This document shows positions 58,885 to 64,000 of a DNA stretch of 64,000 nucleotides, one piece after another. The position numbers were made by a program, and so were the translations under genes. The notes beneath the pieces are model-generated. The model did no database searches and was not told where the DNA came from. It saw only the letters and a list, made by a program, of their open reading frames with translations. The stretch is from Jacaranda mimosifolia (lineage: Eukaryota; Streptophyta; Magnoliopsida; Lamiales; Bignoniaceae), in assembly GCA_018894105.1 (NCBI GenBank), contig CM032123.1, positions 8,433,001-8,497,000 of the forward strand, given 5' to 3'. Positions within the stretch are counted from its first letter, which is position 1; each line of letters begins with the position of its first letter.

Positions 58885-61800
58885 ATTGCTTCAAAAGATG
58901 TGATGTGATAAGTTCGTAAAAGTCCAAACCTTATAAATATTGGTGAGCTCCATTTAAAATAAAACTTTTGAGTCAGGATATATTAGATAGCACCCATTCC
59001 ACCAGACCTAAGTTTTGACCTTCGTCAATAGCCCCCATACCAGGTTTTTAGTCCCTAATCCCCTAACTTTCTCTATAATTTTAATAGGCTGGTTAAGATT
59101 GATCATATTTTCTTATTAGAATTCAATATAGTTAATAAGCATGTTATATAAGTTACTCTCAAATTCAAATTCGAAACAAAGACTTGTAAGTTTGATTCCC
59201 TAAAGCTATTTTTTTCCCTTTTTTTTTTTTTTGTGGAGAAAATCAAAGTATATGATACTTGTTATTGTTATTATAAAGCAATTATGTGTGATTCTACTTC
59301 AAATAAAATTTTTAATATGTTTAAAATATTTGAAATTCCTTAAATAAGCATACCTGATCTCATTATAGATAGCTGCTAGCATCTATAGAAAATAGGTCTT
59401 GGATTGAGTGGCCCATCTTGTTCAATTACCAAAGATTTAAAACTTGAAAGCATTAGAACAACCTTTTAGGTGTATTTATTTGTCTTTTGATTCACTTTCT
59501 AGCCATTGTTGGTCAAAGAAGGGAAATTGTGAGCATGATTTCCCAATCTAGAGCTCTTTTCGAGAGAATTAAATAAGTCTACTATTCTTTTGGTGAGGAG
59601 GGTCTCTTGCTCTACATAAATTCATCGAAGTGTCAAAATTATCAATAAATTTTCTGCTTATATAATTAAAAAGATAAAAGTTATCTATCTCGTATTTGTA
59701 ATGTCTTTTCATAGAAATTCATATCAGTATAGTAACACAATGCAACATTGAAGTGTTCAATGATTGTTATTTTTATTGATATATAGTTGCAATAAAATAA
59801 TTAAATTTTTTATTGTATTTATCTCTCGATATTCATATTTAAATCACAATAGTAAATGTATCTTTCGAGTACAATACTTTTTGATGAGATTTGTTGACTA
59901 TAGGCCTATATAAATTGAAATTAAAGACTATTTAGAGTCATTAATTGTTTTATATTGATATCGTAATATGAAATATCGATGTGTAAATATAGTTTTGAAA
60001 TATCGATAAATCTTTCTTTAGGGTAAAAAAATAATCTTTTTCCTTTTTTTTCTCTTCCTCAAGTACGTCTGAACATGTGTTTTTGTCTCTGTTGGGACTT
60101 ATTGACAATTATTGCCAACAATTAGTCTTTATCTTGTTGTTTGATGTTTAGGCATTGATATTGTCTGTGTTAGGCATCTCATGACCCACTCAAAGCACAA
60201 CAACAAAATTATTAATTCTTACATTGAACCTACACCTTTTCTCATGGCAATGAAAATTACTTTTGGAGATTATATTTGCATATGAAAGGAGGGAAAAAAA
60301 GAAGAAGAAGAAGAAAGAAAATACTTTTGGAGAAATCTCACGTATATTTCATCTCAGTGTCATTTAATTAAAGGCTGAATTATATGAAAACATCAAATAA
60401 AAATTGGTTAATGCAATACAGCGGTTAATTATCAGGTGCGATGTTCCCAAGAAAAAAATATATTAAAAACGAAAAGTAGGGAAGTAGTAGTATGAACACG
60501 CATGATTGGAAGTGCGACTTTTGGGGTGGTACATTTGGGTGAAGACAATTTCGAGCGTCACAATTGAAGTCGTAGTATTCAGTCTTCTACGCATTGAGCT
60601 GACAAAAACGACTACTCATTGCCGTAATATGATAAAAAAGGAGAAAACATTTATAGCATTTTAACAAATGGTTCCCCTTTCATAAATTATGAGGCTATTT
60701 TTGAGTTGGTATAAATTTTTTCTTATTTATTTATTTATTTATACATATACATATTAGATGTTTAGTAAGTTCAAACACCTTACGTCTCATTATATAATGA
60801 GATTTATGCCAGTACGTTAGATAGCCATCGACTGATTTGTAAGAAAACTTGGATGAGAAAAGTATAAATTTTATGTCTTCATTTAAATGTGCTTTAAAGT
60901 AAAATAAGTTAAAAAATTAGTGGTGCTATAATATTTTTTAATTCAAAGGTTTGTTTTTTTTTTTTAAAAAAATCTATTTTAGAAAATAAAATTTATTGTA
61001 GAAAGAGAATGAAAACAATAAACTCGAAATAAATGAATTATAAATGACAAACAAATTAAAAAATACATTGTTATTTTCTATTTGTATTTAGTTATCAAAT
61101 TTTTGTTTGAAAAAAAAAATCGCTAAATTTTAAGTAACAGATTGTGTATTCTCTTAACTAGATATCAAAAGGTCTTTTTCACAATGTATTATTTGTTGGA
61201 GTGGATTTTTTTTTTAAGAAAAACAAAGAAAAATCCCATTAGGTGAAAAATAATAAGTAACTTATAGAAATTTCTCTCAAGATTTTTGACATTTATGAGA
61301 TTAACACTTATAAGATTAACACATATGAGAAATTTCTCTCAAAATTTCTCTTTTAATATGATATTAAAACATAACCTAACTGCCCCTTAGTACTCAATTG
61401 AGAGATTTTTCAAAAAGTACACATTTCGACTAAACAATTTTAAAAGAGGCATGTAACTATCATTTTTTAAACATAGCATTATCTAATGATAGCTAAATTC
61501 ATCACTGAATATGAAAAATCAAATATAATCCCACAAATACGTACACATCCTAGAGAATATTATATTTATAAAAAAGATATTTTGGTAGATAAGAAAAGGA
61601 AATAACTTATATAAAAGGATAAATAAATTAGAAATATATCCCAAAAAATTTTAGTTTATTAATTAGAAATGTGTATCCATGCATAGACATCCGCTGAGCA
61701 GTGTGTAGCAGACCTCAATCGCATCGTCTCATTGGAATCCCAACCGACTCACATATGAAAGAAGACAAGGATAAGAATTGTAGAGAGAGAGAGAGATGGG

Positions 61801-64000
61801 GGGCTGATTGAGACATGTCAACGGTGGGTGGCGTGGTGTGCGGCCCACTTACCACCACTGTGGTCCCCACACAAAAACAACACATTTATTCACACGCACC
61901 CCAAGTAGGCCCTATAAGATACATACATACATACATACGTATATATATATGTACTCTGTATGCTGCTCCAAATTTTTATGTGCATGTAGCGCACGCCCCA
62001 TTAAACGTTTAAATAAGATAAATTAATGTTTGATATTTTAATCTATTTATAATATGTATTTGATTATTTTAAATATTAATTAATTTGATTTTTTTTGAAG
62101 CATTGCTCACCTTTAGCTGATGCATATATTGAATATTTATTTTATTGTTTAACTAAACCTTCATTAATATTAAAAGTTTTAAAATTTTAAAATTATGAAA
62201 CAAAATAGATGAATAATCAATTGATTTAATAGTATTGTTCTCATACATATAAATGCGAAATTTGAAGTTTATATCCAAGCAAACCTTTATATATGTATAT
62301 TCTAAAACTTGTAAAACTAAGTTGATTTAAATAAAATTTTATATAAGAGCCAAAAATAAATATTGTATAATTTTTATATTACAATAATTAAGAATTGTCT
62401 TATAATTCTGGTGTCCCATCACTATTTTAAATTACAAATAATAACAGGAAACAATAAAATTATTTTAATTTTAGCTATATCAAACATCTATTTTGAATAG
62501 AGGGTGTAATAGTATATGCTTCTATATAGAGAGATAGAGAGAGACAAGTTTATGCATAGATACATATATATATACAGATTGGGGGGGGGGGGTGGGGGGG
62601 GTGTATGTGTGTGTTTTTTGCCGGGTGGGAGAGAGCGAGATGTGGATTGAAGGGGTTCGCTTCCTCTTTGCCGACAGGGATGGGTTGGGGACCCAATACA
62701 GCTTTTTCTTAGCTTCTTTTACCCGCTTTCTAACCTTCTACTTTAATTTTTGTACCCTACAGGCTACATCCTTTTGCATTGATATTTTTCCTGCCTGATT
62801 TTTTGGGGGGCATTCAAGATATTCTTTTGATTTGTTTCGTTTTACGAAAAGTGACAATTAAATTTTGATGCCAATTTGAATTTTTGAATTAGTGAATTCA
62901 CCTTCAATTTTCTTTTGTAACTCAAAAACTATATTAAAAAATATTCCAGAGGACTTTGATATTATTATTATTATTATTATTTTGTGAAAACCATCTTAAG
63001 TTAGAATGCATATTTTATTAGTGATGTACCAATAATAAATTTTAAGGGCATATTAGTAAAATTACAATGAATGAGATGCAAGATAAAAAGATAAATCCTA
63101 GAACCCTAGAATTATAACATTGTTGTTAATAACAACTGGGGTATCATTCACATTTGTTTCAAGTATTTACTACAAAATTTTACAAAGCGAATTCTCAAAG
63201 CACATGTATTTTCTAATTAGAAAATCATAATATTTACTTTCACTTTAATAATTCTCGAAAAAAAATTTCGAATCTAAATTTGGAATACGTCAATCTACTA
63301 TAGAAAATATAAAATTTATTTGAAAAACAATCAACGTAATATGTATTAAAATTAATTACATGATACTTTCATCAATATAGAATGTGACAAATATCCATAC
63401 CTTTTTGGTGGGATTTGAATTTTAGAGGTTTATACTTTTACAATCTTGTGGTTGTAACCTTTAATCGTTTGGACAAACCCTTGTACGAATTACTTGCCTA
63501 CACGATCTGATTTCTTGTATATAGGAATTTAAATTAAATCTTTGTTCTTGTATCAAATTTAATAATTGTCTCCGACCAAGACAGACCAAAATATTTATTA
63601 AGACTTTTCCAGCAGTTTACTGAATTTCTAATATTGTAAAGGACAGGAATCATGTCTTTATTTGTGTCCTTCAAAGATTGCAAAGTTACAATGATGTATT
63701 GATTTTCGGGAAGGCCAGTTATTGTTAGGAACTTGCGTATCACGAACAAGGTTGCTTGTAGACGTTCTAATGCTCTTCGCAAAAGTGGTTTGTCAAGATC
63801 TCATTTGCTCCCCTAACAGTTCATTTGATTTTATTTTCAAACGTCATTTTTATTTTCAGTCATTTTTAAAAATTGAAAAATTAGTTATGAAATAAAAATA
63901 GAAATAGAAATTGAAATATATTTGGATGAAATATTGGAAAATAATGATTATAATCTGTTCCAAGATTGAAAAGTAGGTTAATTTATATTTTTTATATTTA
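58885..64000. other. AT-rich intergenic DNA to the window end
   Basis: No supported gene. Notable points are a (CATA)n stretch at 61921-61939, a long G-run at 62581-62601 followed by GTGTATGTGTGTG, and a higher-complexity block at 63480-63800 (82-residue minus frame, no family recognised). From about 63810 an ATTTTCA-rich start looks like the left half of a Tourist-like MITE cut by the window edge. Confidence 0.4.

Noticed and set aside
1..64000. CRISPR arrays, bacterial operons, rRNA genes
   Set aside because: No regularly spaced repeats with unique spacers, no Shine-Dalgarno-linked gene strings and no rRNA sequence were seen; the window is plant nuclear DNA.

Overview
This is an AT-rich stretch of plant nuclear DNA, most likely from a eudicot. 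The evidence is GT-AG introns with T-rich acceptors, a growth-regulating factor gene carrying a miR396 site, a many-exon PRP40 splicing-factor gene, and plant-type transposons (RICESLEEPER-like hAT, Ty3/gypsy and Ty1/copia LTR elements, L1-type LINE, Tourist, hAT and CACTA MITEs). The species cannot be read from the sequence. No bacterial, organellar or viral genome features were seen.

Three protein-coding genes are well supported. (1) A plus-strand gene at 4878-5988 encodes an uncharacterised protein with a DUF4378-like C-terminus. Its last exon contains a possible 105-nt in-frame optional intron. (2) A minus-strand gene at 9752-24716 (5' leader to about 25050 and beyond) is pre-mRNA-processing protein 40 (PRP40A type). 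I could follow 28 coding exons with consistent phases (3093 nt, 1030 residues): a Pro/Gln-rich N-terminus, two WW domains, a row of FF domains and a charged Lys/Arg/Glu/Asp tail. (3) A minus-strand gene at 52098-55062 is a growth-regulating factor (GRF; 4 coding exons, 563 residues) with QLQ and WRC domains and a 21-nt miR396-complementary site. Both regulatory genes act in general plant processes (splicing; leaf growth and cell proliferation). Nothing suggests that the three neighbours work together.

From about 26.5 to 43.35 kb lies a transposon nest. An L1-type LINE on the minus strand (ORF1 near 32 kb, endonuclease near 27 kb) is split by a 5'-truncated copia element (about 28.3-30.9 kb, pol intact enough to show a YIDD motif). 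Next is a 10.3-kb hAT element (33018-43344) bounded by an 8-bp target duplication (CTCTAACA/CTCTAATA). It carries a decayed minus-strand RICESLEEPER-type transposase and a GC-rich island. An LTR element of about 4 kb (33578-37565) with only a gag remnant and an odd degenerate tandem array has inserted inside it.

Smaller elements are scattered elsewhere: a 712-bp hAT MITE with a perfect 8-bp duplication (7146-7857) and a partial relative at the PRP40 promoter; a 1483-bp hAT MITE with perfect 8-bp duplication inside PRP40 intron 21, itself holding another MITE with twin hairpins; two related Tourist MITEs (44482-44836, 45382-45810); and a 453-bp CACTA-like element (45934-46386). A promoter-like stretch with a short possible first exon and a snoRNA-like segment lies at 47.1-47.5 kb. 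The remaining 48-52 and 56-64 kb is AT-rich intergenic DNA with no supported gene.
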